Source of the DNA: Bacillota bacterium
GTDB lineage: Bacteria > Bacillota > Syntrophomonadia > Syntrophomonadales > DTU052
Length of the DNA stretch: 63,105 nucleotides
Direction: 5' to 3'
Assembly: GCA_029781825.1 (NCBI GenBank)
Contig: JAKOVY010000148.1
Location: forward strand, 1 to 63,105
Shown in pieces: positions 48,667 to 59,349 of the stretch. The notes under the pieces are model-generated. The model searched no databases, had not been told where the DNA came from, and worked only from the letters and a program-made list of their open reading frames with translations. The position numbers and the translations under genes are program-made. The stretch's first letter is position 1; every line of letters starts with the position of its first letter.

Positions 48667-49743
48667 TTGAGAGACGAAGCCGTTCATCCAGATGGTTTTC
48701 AAGATGCGCTGCAATTGGTCGCCCCGGGAACCACGCTTCGCCAGGGCATTGAAAACATCATCAAGGCCAGGACCGGGGCTTTGCTGGTGGTTGGAGATTC
48801 CCCTGAGGTGATGGCTCTGGTGAGCGGCGGGTTTCATCTGGACTGTGAACTGACACCCTCCAACCTATACGAGTTGGCGAAAATGGATGGAGCCATAGTC
48901 TTGAGCAAAGATGCCTCGCGAATTCTGGTTGCCAATACGCAGCTGGTTCCTGACCATACCTTGCCTGCCAGCGAAACCGGGATTAGACATCGGACTGCGG
49001 AGAGAGTTGCCAGACAGACCGGAGAACTGGTTATTGCCATCTCCCAGCGCCGGAGCATTGTTACCCTGTTCAAGGGGCCTCATACTTATGTCCTCCAGGA
49101 GATTGGGGCTATTCTGGTCAAGGCCAACCAGGCTCTGCAGACCCTGGAGAAGTACCGGGCCGTTCTGGAGAAGGACATTGTCAGGCTCGGGGGAACCGAG
49201 TTTGAGGACATGGTGATGGTTTCCGAAGTGAGTCGGGCCCTCATGAGGTGTATGATGGTCCTCTCCATCGGGCAGGAGATTGAGAAATATATAATGGAGC
49301 TGGGAAACGAAGGCCGTCTGGTCAAGATGCAGCTTGACGAACTGGTGTCCAATGTGGAAGAGGAAGCGATACTGATAATAAAGGATTATTCTCGCTACCC
49401 GGACAAATCACCATATGAGATCTTCGATACCCTTATGAAGTCTTTCAAAGAGGATGTTGCGGACGCGGTTACCATCGCCAGGATACTGGGTTTGGGTACC
49501 TCGGCCAGCATACTGGATATGCAGGTAGCCCCGCGGGGATACCGGATACTGCAGAAACTCCCCCGGATACCCACCCAGGTAATAGAAAACCTGGTGGTAA
49601 CCTTTGGGGACTTCCCCCGCATTATGCAGGCTTCCATAGAAGAGCTGGATGATGTGGAAGGGATCGGGGAAGTAAGGGCCAAATCCATAAAGAACGGACT
49701 GAAACGCATGCAGGAACAGCTGATCCTGGAATACATGGTTTGA
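48667..49743 (+). CDS. disA: DNA integrity scanning protein DisA, diadenylate cyclase
   Basis: Makes cyclic di-AMP and pauses on branched DNA; in Bacillus it signals DNA integrity before sporulation. The 358-residue protein has the DAC domain motifs MDGAIVL and RHRTAERV, a helical linker and a C-terminal helix-hairpin-helix DNA-binding region (LDDVEGIGEVRAKSIKNGL). The TTG start lies 23 bases after radA. Confidence 0.96.
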   Translation: MRDEAVHPDGFQDALQLVAPGTTLRQGIENIIKARTGALLVVGDSPEVMALVSGGFHLDCELTPSNLYELAKMDGAIVLSKDASRILVANTQLVPDHTLPASETGIRHRTAERVARQTGELVIAISQRRSIVTLFKGPHTYVLQEIGAILVKANQALQTLEKYRAVLEKDIVRLGGTEFEDMVMVSEVSRALMRCMMVLSIGQEIEKYIMELGNEGRLVKMQLDELVSNVEEEAILIIKDYSRYPDKSPYEIFDTLMKSFKEDVADAVTIARILGLGTSASILDMQVAPRGYRILQKLPRIPTQVIENLVVTFGDFPRIMQASIEELDDVEGIGEVRAKSIKNGLKRMQEQLILEYMV

Positions 49744-49760
49744 TAAGGGTGTATCCAGTT

Positions 49761-49796
49761 AAAAGCCCCCGGTGGTTCAAAACCGGGGGCTTTTTA
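49761..49796 (+). terminator. Terminator after disA
   Basis: GCCCCCGGT (49765-49773) pairs with ACCGGGGGC (49782-49790), followed by TTTTT and preceded by AAAA. Confidence 0.93.
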
Positions 49797-49896
49797 AATT
49801 CAATACCATTATGCAGTCAGATATATAATTATGAAGCCCATGTAATCCGAGGTTAGGTTTTGTACGGATGGGGTGCGCACCGCCCCGTCCGCAGGG

Positions 49897-50295
49897 TTAT
49901 GTCAGATTAAAAACGTCCAGAGTGCTGGCTTTCTTGTACTCGTGGATAAAAATGTCGTACAGATTGAGGTCCAGTATGTTGCATAAGGCAGCGGTGTAAA
50001 ACAGGCTCTTGCCCAGTTCGTTGATTATAACCTCCTCACAGTTGGGGCATAAACTGCCGCGTACATGAGCGTCCAGATAATTTCTCAATTCAAAAATCGA
50101 CTCGCAATCTTCCGGAATTGAAACTTTCTTGGCCTCGATGGAAAGACAACCGCAGTCATTTACGGATTTGCAAACTCCCCGGTTGATCCGGGCGGCGGAT
50201 TCAGCGAGTTTGGACAAGACGTCGAGGATGCTGTGGTGGCGAATAAGCAGACTGGCGACCTTGTTCTGAAACTCATCACAGATCAAGTCCTTCAT
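49897..50295 (-). CDS. Conserved-looking helical protein of unknown function
   Basis: A 132-residue soluble, mainly helical minus-strand protein. Two Cys pairs stand out: C-x6-CGC (CKSVNDCGC, residues 41-50) and CPNC (about 83-86), spaced as if to bind a metal. Helices rich in Glu and Leu and a late ELGKSLFYTAALCNILDLNLYDI segment resemble the helical NTP-pyrophosphohydrolase type, but I see no EExxE metal motif. It has its own strong promoter and lies between disA and yacL on the opposite strand. I recall nothing certain about its function. Confidence 0.75.
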   Translation of the reverse strand: MKDLICDEFQNKVASLLIRHHSILDVLSKLAESAARINRGVCKSVNDCGCLSIEAKKVSIPEDCESIFELRNYLDAHVRGSLCPNCEEVIINELGKSLFYTAALCNILDLNLYDIFIHEYKKASTLDVFNLT

Positions 50296-50348
50296 AATGA
50301 ACAGGAAACCTCCTTTTCCATCAAAGATTACCTGTCTCGTTCTAAATA

Positions 50349-50378
50349 ATTATATATTTGCTGCAAACTTGCTGTCAA
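50349..50378 (-). promoter_or_regulatory. Consensus sigma-A promoter for the minus-strand gene
   Basis: Read on the minus strand, TTGACA (50378-50373) and TATAAT (50354-50349) are both perfect and 18 bases apart, about 50 bases before the start codon. Confidence 0.8.
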
Positions 50379-50519
50379 TTTCACGTTCTCCCAAAATCCG
50401 GTTTTGTCGGCCGATAGACGCCGTTTGCATAAATAATAGTAATATATTTCCATGACCGACTTGCTCTGCTGCATAATGTTCCCAGGAATTAAGAACAATA
50501 TGGAGTAGGAGGTGAAAAA

Positions 50520-51608
50520 ATGAACAAGCGTCTGAATATCTTCTTCATCTTGATTTCGGTTCTCATAGGAGCCTGGACGGGTGTAATGAGTTTTCCCTAT
50601 CTGGGCGGAAACTTGCTTCTAACCGGTGGCGTTGCCCTGGCAGCGGCCCTGGGGAGTTTTTTTCTGTGCCGCTTGACCACTCTGTACTGCAAGAAAGGCT
50701 GGGATTACTTTAATGACGCCATGGAAAAAACCTCGGTGGAAGTACTGCTGGGGGGCATGCTGGGGATGCTGCTGGGGATAACCGTGGGGTTCATTCTGGG
50801 CTATCCGTTTGTCGTAATTGATGTGGCCGGAGAGTACATCAAATTCTTTTCCTTTTTTGCCTTCGGGTTCCTGGGACTGACCATCGGCCGCAAAAAGGCT
50901 TACGACTTTATGAACCTGCTGCGTCCCAACAACTCAAAGGACTCGCTGGCTCTGTACCGGAATGACAAGGTCCTGGACACCAGTGCGATTATTGACGGCC
51001 GTATCTACGATGTGGCCCTTTCCGGTTTTCTTGAGGGACAGCTGGTGGTGCCTGCTTTTGTCATTGAAGAGCTGCGTCACATCGCAGACTCTTCCGACTA
51101 TATACGGCGCAGCAAGGGCCGCCGCGGGTTGGAGATATTGAGCAAAATGCAGAAACACCCGGGAATTAAAATCTGGATATATGAAGGAGATTTTCCGGAA
51201 GAGCGAGAAGTAGACATGAAACTGCTGCGGCTCTGTAAAGAATTGGACGCCAGCATTGTTACCAACGACTATAACCTCAATAAAGTGGCAGAGCTGCAGG
51301 GAATCAAAGTCCTCAACGTCAACGAACTCACCAATGCCGTCAAGGTGATTGTATTCCCGGGCGAGACCATGAAGGTCAATGTTATCAAAGAAGGCAAAGA
51401 GGATGGACAGGGCGTCGGATACCTGGAAGACGGAACCATGGTGGTTGTAGAAAACGGACAGGAAGAGATCGGTCAGGAGATAGAAGTTATGGTTACCAGC
51501 GTGTTTCAAACCGCGGCCGGCCGCATGATATTTACGAGAAAATCCAAAGAAGGAGGCCGCCTCAACCAGACGGTGCAGAAACTGCAAGAGGTGAATATCT
51601 TTGGGTGA
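50520..51608 (+). CDS. yacL: PIN-TRAM membrane protein (YacL)
   Basis: A 362-residue protein. Four hydrophobic segments fill residues 5-125, then comes a PIN nuclease-like domain with its acidic residues ([31 protein letters not shown]) and a C-terminal TRAM RNA-binding domain ([17 protein letters not shown]). All PIN acidic positions are kept, so it could be a membrane-bound RNase. It overlaps ispDF by eight bases, as in other Firmicutes. Confidence 0.92.
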   Translation: MNKRLNIFFILISVLIGAWTGVMSFPYLGGNLLLTGGVALAAALGSFFLCRLTTLYCKKGWDYFNDAMEKTSVEVLLGGMLGMLLGITVGFILGYPFVVIDVAGEYIKFFSFFAFGFLGLTIGRKKAYDFMNLLRPNNSKDSLALYRNDKVLDTSAIIDGRIYDVALSGFLEGQLVVPAFVIEELRHIADSSDYIRRSKGRRGLEILSKMQKHPGIKIWIYEGDFPEEREVDMKLLRLCKELDASIVTNDYNLNKVAELQGIKVLNVNELTNAVKVIVFPGETMKVNVIKEGKEDGQGVGYLEDGTMVVVENGQEEIGQEIEVMVTSVFQTAAGRMIFTRKSKEGGRLNQTVQKLQEVNIFG

Positions 51609-52788
51609 TACCGGAGTGATCCTGGCGGCGGCTGGTCAGGGCAAGCGCATGGGACGCCCGGTCAACAAGGTTTTACTTAGTTTGGCGGGTCAGCCGGTAA
51701 TAAAGTACTCCCTCGATGTTTTCGAGACGCTGCCTGATGTTGAAGAGATTATACTGGTTGCTCACCCCCAGGAAGTATCAGTAATGGAACAGGACATTGT
51801 CAAGCGTTATGGGTATCGCAAGGTAAGGAAGATTGTGCCCGGGGGGCGGGAACGACAGGATTCAGTGTGGGCAGGCCTCAATGCTCTGGGTGATAATCTG
51901 AATCTGGTGGCCGTGCACGATGGGGCGCGGCCGCTGGTTTCACCCGAGTTGGCTCTGCGGGTTATTGAAGCCGCCCGGGTTTTTGGTGCCGCCTGTCCCG
52001 GGGTTCCCTCCAAGGATACTCTGAAAAAGGTGGGCGCCGACGGCTGTGTTGAGGCTACTCTCGACCGCTCCCGGCTTTACCAGATCCAGACCCCGCAGGT
52101 GTTTGAAATCTCCCGGTTGAAAGAGGCCTACCGCCAAGCCTTTGCCCGGGGTTTTGTGGGAACCGACGACGCCGTTATTTACGAAGAGTTCTGCGGACCC
52201 GTACGGGTGGTGGAGGGTGATTACCGCAACCTGAAGATCACAACCGAAGACGACATGTATATGGCTCAGGGAATACTGAGCGGGGAGAGGGCAATGAGAG
52301 TTGGCAATGGCTATGACGTTCACCGCCTGGTTGAGGGGCGGAAACTGATAATCGGAGGGGTGCGGATACCCTTCGAAAAAGGACTGGCCGGCCATTCGGA
52401 TGCGGATGTATTGGTCCATGCGATATGCGATGCACTGCTGGGTGCGGCGGGTCTGCGTGATATCGGGTTTTATTTCCCTGACAGTGATCCGGAGTTTCAT
52501 AACATAGACAGTCTGATACTTCTGAGAAGGGTCGGAACCATGGTTTCCGACCTGGGTTTGGAGATAGTAAACATTGACAGCACAGTAATCTGCGAACGGC
52601 CAAAGATAGCTCCTTACCTGGAAGATATGAAGCAAAACCTGGCAGCAGCACTGGGGATTGACGTCTCCCGGGTAAATATTAAAGCAACCACTACCGAAGG
52701 CCTGGGGTTCACCGGCAGAGGAGAGGGAATTGCCGCTCAGGCCAGTGTGCTGCTCGGTGGGGGCTCTCGACGCGGTGTCATTTTATGA
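51601..52788 (+). CDS. ispDF: IspD-IspF fusion enzyme of the MEP pathway
   Basis: A 395-residue fusion of two isoprenoid enzymes. Residues 1-225 are 2-C-methyl-D-erythritol 4-phosphate cytidylyltransferase ([25 protein letters not shown]); residues 235-395 are 2,4-cyclodiphosphate synthase ([11 protein letters not shown] with metal His/Asp, [21 protein letters not shown]). Bacillus has the two as separate adjacent genes. The linker is only about ten residues. The TTG start overlaps the yacL stop. Confidence 0.96.
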   Translation: MGDTGVILAAAGQGKRMGRPVNKVLLSLAGQPVIKYSLDVFETLPDVEEIILVAHPQEVSVMEQDIVKRYGYRKVRKIVPGGRERQDSVWAGLNALGDNLNLVAVHDGARPLVSPELALRVIEAARVFGAACPGVPSKDTLKKVGADGCVEATLDRSRLYQIQTPQVFEISRLKEAYRQAFARGFVGTDDAVIYEEFCGPVRVVEGDYRNLKITTEDDMYMAQGILSGERAMRVGNGYDVHRLVEGRKLIIGGVRIPFEKGLAGHSDADVLVHAICDALLGAAGLRDIGFYFPDSDPEFHNIDSLILLRRVGTMVSDLGLEIVNIDSTVICERPKIAPYLEDMKQNLAAALGIDVSRVNIKATTTEGLGFTGRGEGIAAQASVLLGGGSRRGVIL

Positions 52789-52855
52789 TTATTATAATAA
52801 ATGGTGTCCGGTGATTCAGACCGGTCATCAATAGTATTTTAGGGGAGAACTAAAG

Positions 52856-54547
52856 ATGGCGGCTAATACCGGATCGACCAATTTCATTCATGCCATTATT
52901 AATGAAGATTTAAGAACGGGATATTATGGAGGGCGCGTACATACCCGGTTTCCTCCCGAACCCAACGGGTACCTGCATATCGGCCACGCCAAATCCATAT
53001 GCCTTAACTTCGGTACCGCAGCCCTTTACAACGGGCTGTGCAACCTCCGCTTCGATGATACCAACCCCTCGAAAGAAGAAGTGGAGTTTGTGGAATCAAT
53101 CAAGGAGGATGTCCGCTGGCTCGGTTTCGACTGGGAGGACCGTTTGTATTATGCATCCGATTACTTCGAGCAGCTCTACGAGTTTGCGGTTCAGTTGATA
53201 AAGCTTGGACGGGCCTATGTGTGCGACCTGTCCGCTGAAGAAATCAGGGAATACCGGGGGACCCTGACCCAACCCGGAAGGAACAGTCCCTATCGAGACC
53301 GGTCCGTTGAAGAAAACCTGGACCTTTTCCGGCGCATGCGGGACGGGGAGTTCGAGGACGGCTCCAGGGTGCTGAGGGCCAAAATCGACATGGCATCCCC
53401 CAACCTCAACCTGCGGGACCCGGTGATGTATCGCATAATGCGGCAGACTCACCATCGCACCGGCGATAAGTGGTGTATTTATCCGATGTACGACTTTGCT
53501 CACCCCTTATCCGACTATTTGGAGGGTATAACCCACTCCATCTGCACGCTCGAATTCGAAGATCACCGTCCCCTTTACAATTGGTATCTGGAGACTCTGG
53601 GGCTTGAGAATCGCCCCAAGCAGATAGAGTTTGCCCGGCTCAACCTCACCCATACGGTGATGAGCAAGAGAATACTGCGCCAGTTGGTTGAGGAAGGGAT
53701 TGTGAACGGCTGGGATGACCCGCGGATGCCCACTATTTCAGGCCTGCGCCGCAGGGGTGTAACCCCCGCCGCCATCCGCGACTTCTGTGACCGCATCGGG
53801 GTGGCCAAGAGCAACAGCACGGTTGACATTGGCCTCCTGGAACACTGCATCCGGGAGGACTTGAACAAGAATGCCTACCGGGTGATGGCGGTTCTTCGCC
53901 CGCTCAAAGTGGTAATTGAGAATTACCCCGAGGATCTGGTGGAGGAGCTTGACGCCGAGAACAATCCGGAGAACCCCGAAATGGGTACGAGGAAGATCCC
54001 CTTTTCCCGGGTGCTGTATATAGAACAGGATGATTTCCTTGAAGACCCGCCGAAGAAGTTCTTCCGCCTCTCACCTGGGAAAGAGGTGCGATTGAAACAT
54101 GCCTACATCATTAAATGCGAACGGGTGATAAAAGACGAGAAGACCGGGGAAATAATTGAGCTCCGGTGCACCTATGACCCCACTACCAAGAGCGGAATGG
54201 AGTTTGGTAATCGCAAGGTGAAGGGGACCCTGCACTGGGTTTCGGCCCGGCACGCCGTTAAGGCGGAAGTCCGGTTGTTCAATCACCTCTTCCTGGACCC
54301 GTATCCGGACGAGGAGAAAGATGAACAGGGTTACCGGGCCCTGATCAATCCAAATTCCATGGAGGTTTTGACCTCCTGTATGGTGGAGCCCGGCCTGGCC
54401 GATGCTACACTTGATAAGAGATACCAGTTCCTGCGGCAGGGTTATTTCGCCCTGGATCCGAAAGATTCAAGTCCTGGGAACCTGGTGTTTAATCGGATAG
54501 TGTCCCTGCGTGATTCCTGGGCCAAGATCCGTGATTCCGAAAACTAA
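52856..54547 (+). CDS. glnS: Glutaminyl-tRNA synthetase
   Basis: A 563-residue class I synthetase that charges tRNA(Gln) directly. The HIGH motif is in [11 protein letters not shown] and the KMSKS-equivalent is VMSKR; the two beta-barrel anticodon domains fill the last 220 residues. [14 protein letters not shown] and the long C terminus separate it from GluRS. Most Firmicutes lack GlnRS and use GatCAB, so its presence is a lineage marker and suggests ancient transfer. It has a GGGGAG site and its own terminator. Confidence 0.95.
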   Translation: MAANTGSTNFIHAIINEDLRTGYYGGRVHTRFPPEPNGYLHIGHAKSICLNFGTAALYNGLCNLRFDDTNPSKEEVEFVESIKEDVRWLGFDWEDRLYYASDYFEQLYEFAVQLIKLGRAYVCDLSAEEIREYRGTLTQPGRNSPYRDRSVEENLDLFRRMRDGEFEDGSRVLRAKIDMASPNLNLRDPVMYRIMRQTHHRTGDKWCIYPMYDFAHPLSDYLEGITHSICTLEFEDHRPLYNWYLETLGLENRPKQIEFARLNLTHTVMSKRILRQLVEEGIVNGWDDPRMPTISGLRRRGVTPAAIRDFCDRIGVAKSNSTVDIGLLEHCIREDLNKNAYRVMAVLRPLKVVIENYPEDLVEELDAENNPENPEMGTRKIPFSRVLYIEQDDFLEDPPKKFFRLSPGKEVRLKHAYIIKCERVIKDEKTGEIIELRCTYDPTTKSGMEFGNRKVKGTLHWVSARHAVKAEVRLFNHLFLDPYPDEEKDEQGYRALINPNSMEVLTSCMVEPGLADATLDKRYQFLRQGYFALDPKDSSPGNLVFNRIVSLRDSWAKIRDSEN

Positions 54548-54589
54548 GGAAACGCTTTCAGGACCAGTCAGTATCGACCTGTATGATTG

Positions 54590-54620
54590 CCCTGAGGCCT
54601 TTGCTCAGGGTGGTTTTTTT
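54590..54620 (+). terminator. Terminator after glnS
   Basis: CCCTGAG (54590-54596) pairs with CTCAGGG (54604-54610), followed by TGGTTTTTTT. Confidence 0.88.
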
Positions 54621-54680
54621 GGTTTCTGCCGCAAGGTTGGCAGTATAACGCATGTGCATTCTACATTCGGGAGGAGGGAG

Positions 54681-54699
54681 ACCGGCAGTTGCTGCCGGT
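54681..54699 (+). promoter_or_regulatory. Hairpin holding the possible TTG start of gltX
   Basis: ACCGGCAG and CTGCCGGT form a perfect 8-bp stem whose three-base loop is the TTG at 54689. The ribosome site GGAGGAGGG lies immediately 5' of it. Confidence 0.6.
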
Positions 54700-56152
54700 C
54701 AGGTCAAGGATGAAACAGATAAAGGTCAGATTTGCACCCAGTCCCACTGGTCCCTTACATATTGGCGGTGCCCGTTCCGCCTTGTTCAATTACCTTTTTG
54801 CCAGGAATCAGGGGGGAAAGATGCTCTTGAGGATTGAGGATACCGATCTGGAGAGGTCGTCTCTCGAGTATGAGCGGGAGATAGTCGAATCCCTTTCCTG
54901 GCTGGGAATAGACTGGGACGAAGGCATCGATGTCGGCGGCGACAACGGGCCCTACCGTCAAACGGAACGGCTGGATACATACCAGCGCTATGTTGACCAG
55001 CTCTTAAGAACCGGTCATGCTTATCACTGTTTCTGCACCGAAGAGGAGTTGGCCCGGGAACGTCAGGCCCTGCTGGAGAAGGGTGAGATTGTTGCCTACT
55101 CGGGAAAATGCCGCGACCTTAATCCCGAGGAGCGGGAGAGGAAGCTGCGCCAGGGATTTGTTCCCACCGTGCGTTTTCGAGTTGCTCCCGGTGAAGAGAT
55201 AGTAGTCAACGATCTGGTTCGGGGTACCGTCACTTTTGACAGCTCGGAGATCGGGGATTTCATTATTGTCAAATCGGATGGCATTCCCACTTACAATTTT
55301 GCCGTGGTGGTGGATGACCACGAAATGGGGATAACCCATGTCATCCGGGCCGAGGAGCACCTGTCCAACACCCCCCGGCAGCTTTTGATTTACCGGGCTT
55401 TGGGATTTGAAATACCCGAGTTTGCCCATATCTCACTGATCCTGGGCAAAGACCGGCAGAAGATGAGCAAGCGGCACGGAGCTACCTCGATTATACAGTA
55501 CCGTGAGTCCGGATACCTTCCGGAAGCGGTATTCAACTTCCTGGCCCTTTTGGGATGGTCCCCCGAGGGTGAACAGGAGATCCTGGGACGGGATGAGATA
55601 ATAAGGCAGTTCAGCCTCTCGAGGGTAGCCAAGAACCCCGCGGTTTTTGATCTGGACAAGTTAAACTGGCTGAACGCGCAGCATATAAAGCGTAAATCGA
55701 TGACGGAACTGGGAGAGATGCTGAAACCCTATCTCAAAAACTCTCCCTATTGGCATAATGTGGAGCAGATGGACCGGGCAACTTATGAGGTTTTGGTAGA
55801 GGCGGTCCGGGAGCGCATCGTCTGCCTGGTTGATGTGGTTAAAGAGGTTGAAACTTTCTTCGCTCCTCCCCAGTATGATGGCGATACGATAAGCAGGCTG
55901 GAACAACCGGAGGTAAAGGGAATGCTGCAGGGCTTATTGGAACACCTCCCGGATAGGCTCGACCTGGAGCAGGCCCGCAGCTTCATGAAAGGGCTGCCCA
56001 AAGCCCTGCAGCTGCCCGCCAAGCAGGTTTACATGCCCATAAGGTTGGCATTGACCGGAAGCCCGCAGGGGCCGGAACTGCCTTACCTCCTGGTGGTGAT
56101 GGGAGTTCCGGAGGTCAGGCGGCGGATCGCCGGGTTGATAGGACATCGGTGA
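54689..56152 (+). CDS. gltX: Glutamyl-tRNA synthetase
   Basis: A synthetase of 487 residues (480 if begun at the ATG at 54710). The HIGH-equivalent is in [24 protein letters not shown] is in [10 protein letters not shown], and the alpha-helical anticodon domain fills the last third. A zinc-type CxC is visible in HCFCTEEE. With GlnRS next door this GluRS is presumably discriminating, charging only tRNA(Glu). Start: GGAGGAGGG supports the TTG at 54689, but that codon sits in a hairpin loop; the ATG at 54710 matches the family N terminus. Confidence 0.95.
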   Translation: MLPVRSRMKQIKVRFAPSPTGPLHIGGARSALFNYLFARNQGGKMLLRIEDTDLERSSLEYEREIVESLSWLGIDWDEGIDVGGDNGPYRQTERLDTYQRYVDQLLRTGHAYHCFCTEEELARERQALLEKGEIVAYSGKCRDLNPEERERKLRQGFVPTVRFRVAPGEEIVVNDLVRGTVTFDSSEIGDFIIVKSDGIPTYNFAVVVDDHEMGITHVIRAEEHLSNTPRQLLIYRALGFEIPEFAHISLILGKDRQKMSKRHGATSIIQYRESGYLPEAVFNFLALLGWSPEGEQEILGRDEIIRQFSLSRVAKNPAVFDLDKLNWLNAQHIKRKSMTELGEMLKPYLKNSPYWHNVEQMDRATYEVLVEAVRERIVCLVDVVKEVETFFAPPQYDGDTISRLEQPEVKGMLQGLLEHLPDRLDLEQARSFMKGLPKALQLPAKQVYMPIRLALTGSPQGPELPYLLVVMGVPEVRRRIAGLIGHR

Positions 56153-56186
56153 CGCATCTGCAGGGCGGAACAAAAGACGAGGATGA

Positions 56187-56215
56187 TTGACACGTTTCAG
56201 CCGCCTGCATATAAT
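56187..56215 (+). promoter_or_regulatory. Consensus sigma-A promoter of the Cys T-box operon
   Basis: Perfect TTGACA (56187-56192) and TATAAT (56210-56215) 17 bases apart, just before the T-box leader. Confidence 0.92.
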
Positions 56216-56237
56216 GATTCTAATCAAAACTTAAAAG

Positions 56238-56461
56238 CAAAAAAGCGGTGAAGAGGAAGAGTAGGTATCGACTCCCCATAAGAGAGAAATGGTCGGTGGG
56301 CTGAGAGCCATTTCGGGAACGAGCGATACGCGAAGTGCGCCTTGGAGCTTAGTCATACGGGTTGTTCCGTTATCGACTGTCGAGTGGAGCCCCCAGCTCA
56401 AGCAGAGTGGGACCGCGAAAAGCTCAGCCTTTCGTCTCTGCACAGGCGAAGGGCTTTTTTA
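56238..56461 (+). ncRNA. T-box riboswitch, cysteine-specific
   Basis: A leader that senses uncharged tRNA(Cys). It begins with the GA-rich AGAGGAAGAGTA motif of stem I; the specifier triplet is TGC (56336-56338) in CGAAGTGCGCC; the T-box bulge sequence is AGAGTGGGACCGCG (56404-56417). The terminator pairs AGCCTTTCG (56426-56434) with CGAAGGGCT (56447-56455) and ends in TTTTTT. When cysteine is short, the tRNA end binds the T-box and antitermination allows cysE-cysS to be read. The specifier agrees with both downstream genes. Confidence 0.95.
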
Positions 56462-56511
56462 TATCAGAGTAATAATCCGATTGAAAATACTAATGAAGGA
56501 GGATTGAGATA

Positions 56512-57201
56512 ATGGGATTTTTCAAGACCCTCAAGCGAGACCTGGATGTGGTCCTGGAAAGAGATCCGGCAGCCCGCAGCCGGCTGGAGGTCATATTGTG
56601 TTATCCCGGTTTTCATGCCCTGCTCTGGCATCGATTGGCCCACTGGCTCTGGAAGCGCGGCTGGCTGCTTTTGGCTCGTTTGGTGTCGCAGCTTAACCGA
56701 ACTCTGACCCAAATCGAGATCCACCCCGGGGCCCAGATCGGAGAGGGCTTCTTCATAGACCATGGTGCCGGGGTGGTAATAGGTGAGACCACCATAATCG
56801 GGAACAATGTTACCCTGTACCAGGGAGTTACCCTGGGAGGTACCGGTAAAGAGAAGGGCAAGCGCCATCCAACCATAGGCAACAATGTGGTAATAAGCAC
56901 GGGCGCCAAGGTCCTGGGCTCGATAACCATCGGCGACAATGTGAGAATCGGTGCCGGGTCGGTGGTGCTGAAGGATGTTCCCCCCAACTGCACCGTGGTT
57001 GGGGTTCCGGGAAGGGTGGTAGTCAGAAACGGAGCCCGGGTTAAGCCCATAGAGGAGATTGATCTAAACCATCACCTCTTGCCGGACCCGATTGCCGAAG
57101 CCATGCAGGCTCTGCAGAACAGGATAAACTCGTTGGAAGAGCGGCTGCAGGAACTGGAAAAGGAGGCCCAACATGATAAAAGTCTACAATACGCAAAGTA
57201 G
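56512..57201 (+). CDS. cysE: Serine O-acetyltransferase
   Basis: Makes O-acetylserine, the precursor of cysteine. The 229-residue protein has the N-terminal helical domain and a left-handed beta helix of hexapeptide repeats ([23 protein letters not shown], with catalytic His) and a coiled C-terminal tail. Its last 29 bases overlap cysS, so the two are coupled under the T-box. Confidence 0.96.
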   Translation: MGFFKTLKRDLDVVLERDPAARSRLEVILCYPGFHALLWHRLAHWLWKRGWLLLARLVSQLNRTLTQIEIHPGAQIGEGFFIDHGAGVVIGETTIIGNNVTLYQGVTLGGTGKEKGKRHPTIGNNVVISTGAKVLGSITIGDNVRIGAGSVVLKDVPPNCTVVGVPGRVVVRNGARVKPIEEIDLNHHLLPDPIAEAMQALQNRINSLEERLQELEKEAQHDKSLQYAK

Positions 57202-58762
57202 GAAAAAGGAAGAGCTGCGCAGCATCAACCCCCCCAAGATCGGAATGTATGTATGTGGGCCTACCACCTACAACTATATACACCTGGGCAACGCCAGACC
57301 CCTGGTGGTGTTTGACACCATCAGAAGGTATCTTAAGTACCGGGGGTTTGAAGTAACCTATGTCCAGAATTTCACCGATGTTGATGACAAAATCATCAAC
57401 CGGGCTCATGAGGAGAACAAGGAAGCCCATGAAATAGCCGATTTCTATATCGCCGAGTATTTCAAGGACGCCCGGGCGCTTCATGTGCGGGAGGCCGATC
57501 TTCACCCCCGGGTAAGCGAGCATATACCTGAAATTATTGAGGCTATAAGTACGTTGATCGATAAAGGACATGCGTATGTCAGGGACGGGGATGTCTTCTT
57601 TGCAGTCAGTTCATTTCCGGGCTACGGCAAGCTTTCCGGCCGCAGCCCGGAGGATATCCTGGCGGGAGCGCGGATCGAGGTGGACGACAGAAAAGAGGAA
57701 CCCCATGATTTTGCGCTCTGGAAGAGCGCCAAACCGGGTGAACCCTACTGGGAAAGTCCCTGGGGGAAGGGGAGACCCGGATGGCATATAGAGTGCTCGG
57801 TGATGTCGATGAAGTACCTGGGCAGTACTCTGGATATTCACGGCGGAGGAGCCGACCTGGTCTTTCCCCACCATGAAAATGAGATTGCCCAGTCGGAAGC
57901 TTACACTGGACAAACTTTTGTGCGTTACTGGCTCCACAACGGTTTTATCACCGTTAACAAGGAGAAGATGTCCAAGTCGCTGGGGAACTTTTTTATCGTT
58001 CGCGATATCCTGCAGAAGTACTCCGGCAATGTAGTGAGGCTCTATCTCCTTTCCACCCATTACCGGAGTCCCCTGGATTTTGACGATTCCAAGCTCGAGG
58101 AAGCGGAAAGGGCCCTTGAACGCATAAAGAATTCCTGGCAGCTGCTGCAGGAAGCCCTCCGGGAACCGGGATCGGCGGATTCAACACCGAGGGATGAAGA
58201 ACTGTCCAAAGAGCTGGAGACATTAAGAGCCGAGTTCATCATGGCAATGGACGATGATTTTAACACCGCTCTGGCTATCAGCCATATTTTCGGTGTAGTC
58301 CGGGCTGTAAACCGTTACCTGGCTGAAGTTAAGGCAAGATCCAGGTCGGCTCTGGAGCATGCGATGCAGATATTCACGGAGATGATAGAAATCATAGGGA
58401 TTGCTTTGGATGCCGAGGAGGGGACGCAAGCCTCGTTGAGCAAAGTTCGGGACATAGTCTCAAGTCTCGTAGAATTCAGGAGTCAAGTCCGTAAGGAAAA
58501 GGACTACCGGACCGGGGATATGGTGCGGGACCTTTTATCCCGTCAGGGAGTCATCCTTGAGGACAGTAAGGAAGGCAGCCGGGTCCGGATGGAAGCCGAA
58601 CCGGAAATCGAAAAGCTGATGGCGGACATAATGGAGATGCGCCAGTCGTTGCGAAAGGACAAGAATTTCGTCCGGGCTGATCAGCTGCGTGAGGCTCTGG
58701 CTGCACAAGGCATCATTATCGAGGATACCCGAGAAGGGTCCAGGTGGAGGTTGGTTGACTAG
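57173..58762 (+). CDS. cysS: Cysteinyl-tRNA synthetase with duplicated C-terminal tail
   Basis: Charges tRNA(Cys). The 529-residue protein has [19 protein letters not shown] (zinc Cys and HIGH-equivalent), [11 protein letters not shown] and KMSKSLGN. The usual length is about 465. The excess comes from the end: the CysRS tail motif RK-x-KDxx-x2-D-x2-R-x2-L-x3-G-x2-xED-x3-G occurs twice, at about 430-474 (ending GSRVRM) and 484-529 (ending GSRWRL), with 18 of 45 residues identical. The second copy has the canonical tryptophan. An AAGGAGG site inside cysE precedes the ATG. Confidence 0.95.
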   Translation: MIKVYNTQSRKKEELRSINPPKIGMYVCGPTTYNYIHLGNARPLVVFDTIRRYLKYRGFEVTYVQNFTDVDDKIINRAHEENKEAHEIADFYIAEYFKDARALHVREADLHPRVSEHIPEIIEAISTLIDKGHAYVRDGDVFFAVSSFPGYGKLSGRSPEDILAGARIEVDDRKEEPHDFALWKSAKPGEPYWESPWGKGRPGWHIECSVMSMKYLGSTLDIHGGGADLVFPHHENEIAQSEAYTGQTFVRYWLHNGFITVNKEKMSKSLGNFFIVRDILQKYSGNVVRLYLLSTHYRSPLDFDDSKLEEAERALERIKNSWQLLQEALREPGSADSTPRDEELSKELETLRAEFIMAMDDDFNTALAISHIFGVVRAVNRYLAEVKARSRSALEHAMQIFTEMIEIIGIALDAEEGTQASLSKVRDIVSSLVEFRSQVRKEKDYRTGDMVRDLLSRQGVILEDSKEGSRVRMEAEPEIEKLMADIMEMRQSLRKDKNFVRADQLREALAAQGIIIEDTREGSRWRLVD

Positions 58763-59158
58763 GTGCTTGCATCACCGGGACTGTCCGACAAGGAACTGGC
58801 ACAAATCTCGCCCCTGGTGATGGCCTATATCGGGGATGCGGTATATGAGCTTGCGGTACGTAGCCGAAAAGTCATGGACCGGACCCGGCAGGTCCGGGAT
58901 ATACACCAGGAGGTCGTGGGACTGGTTAACGCTGAAAAACAGGCCCAATTCCTGAGAAAGATCGAGGACCGCCTTACCGAGGAGGAAATGGCGGTGGTTA
59001 AGCGGGGAAGGAATGCCAAGACCCACTCTGTTCCCCGACACGCGGGTACCGCCGATTACCGATGGAGTACCGGGCTGGAGGCGCTTTTCGGCTACCTGTA
59101 TCTGAAAGGTGATGAAGAACGGCTTCGGGAGCTCCTGGAGATGATCGATTTTACCTGA
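58763..59158 (+). CDS. mrnC: Mini-ribonuclease 3
   Basis: A 131-residue RNase III-like catalytic domain without the dsRNA-binding domain; it matures 23S rRNA ends. The LVMAYIGDAVYELAVR core with the catalytic Asp, and KRGRNAKTHSVPRHAG, are diagnostic. The GTG start touches the cysS stop, as in Bacillus. Confidence 0.95.
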   Translation: MLASPGLSDKELAQISPLVMAYIGDAVYELAVRSRKVMDRTRQVRDIHQEVVGLVNAEKQAQFLRKIEDRLTEEEMAVVKRGRNAKTHSVPRHAGTADYRWSTGLEALFGYLYLKGDEERLRELLEMIDFT

Positions 59159-59274
59159 GGTTCGGAAGATAAATAAATGCCGGACGCCCGCTCGGGAAGG
59201 GACTATGCCGTCGTGCGCCGCCGGGGTTTACCTTAAGCCCTCATTCTTTTTGCAGGTTTATGGGGATATGGCAT

Positions 59275-59302
59275 TTTACGTCAAAATTCCTTTTCTTATA
59301 AT
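59275..59302 (+). promoter_or_regulatory. Candidate sigma-A promoter of thyX
   Basis: TTTACG (59275-59280) and TATAAT (59297-59302), 16 bases apart, about 48 bases before the start codon. Confidence 0.6.
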
Positions 59303-59349
59303 TAAATATAAGTAACGCACCCATTATCTATAGAAGAGGTATTATCAAC

